From: DASWHX01 sp036397995
GTDB lineage: Bacteria > Bacteroidota > Bacteroidia > Cytophagales > Cyclobacteriaceae
Length of the DNA stretch: 33,676 nt
NCBI GenBank assembly: GCA_036397995.1
Contig: DASWHX010000095.1
Location: 1-33,676 of the forward strand
Reading direction: 5' to 3'
This document shows, piece by piece, positions 33,670 through 33,676 of the stretch (its first letter is position 1; the number at the start of each line of letters is the position of its first letter). The notes beneath the pieces are model-generated. The model was not told where the DNA came from. It did no database searches and saw only the letters and a list, made by a program, of their open reading frames with translations. Position numbers and translations under genes: made by a program.

Positions 33670-33676
33670 GGGGATT

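Overview
The window is a compact, AT-rich chromosomal segment that looks like the phylum Bacteroidota, probably a Cytophagales-like lineage. Pointers are an IPExxxVDY-family protein beside pyruvate kinase and the acpP-fabF-rnc block, a PorV/PorQ-like barrel, a helix-hairpin-helix/beta-barrel protein, a large single-chain PurL, and promoter-like sites of the Bacteroidota type (TTTG about 20 nt before TAnnTTTG). I found no tRNA, rRNA, CRISPR array, insertion sequence or prophage. No gene-free stretch exceeds 300 bases; the longest is about 240 bases before purL.

Layout. (1) 1-3596, plus strand: end of a cell-surface polysaccharide locus with a 5'-truncated YfhO-family membrane protein, a small methyltransferase and a flippase. 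(2) 3593-6890, minus strand: wecB-like UDP-GlcNAc 2-epimerase, a GT4-type glycosyltransferase and miaA, all overlapping at stop/start codons. (3) 7105-10050, plus strand: a tightly coupled quartet of single-domain response regulator, 91-residue unknown protein, PhnP-like metallo-hydrolase and an NFACT/RqcH-type protein. The last two share one reading frame and are separated by a single stop codon. (4) 10051-11905, minus strand: pyk and the IPExxxVDY gene. (5) 12063-17356, plus strand: acpP, fabF, rnc, nadE, lgt. (6) 17439-21297, plus strand: a PorV/PorQ-like outer-membrane protein, a secreted helix-hairpin-helix plus beta-barrel protein, and an orphan membrane histidine kinase. (7) 21269-29050, minus strand: TetR regulator, TolC-like channel, lipoprotein adaptor and RND pump, followed by a membrane-anchored metallophosphoesterase. 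(8) 29291-33669, plus strand: purL and a DUF4136-like lipoprotein.

How the parts fit. Regions 1-2 make or export surface glycans, with miaA (tRNA modification) leading the minus-strand unit. Regions 4-5 are central metabolism, fatty-acid synthesis and RNA processing. Region 7 is a complete tripartite efflux system. Its first gene encodes its likely repressor, and a perfect 11-bp inverted repeat overlaps the likely promoter. The most open biology lies in region 3 (a possible ribosome-rescue-linked cluster with an unknown small protein) and region 6 (a possible outer-membrane system with a DNA-binding-type HhH domain). All three convergent gene pairs abut or overlap at their stop codons, leaving no room for ordinary terminators.
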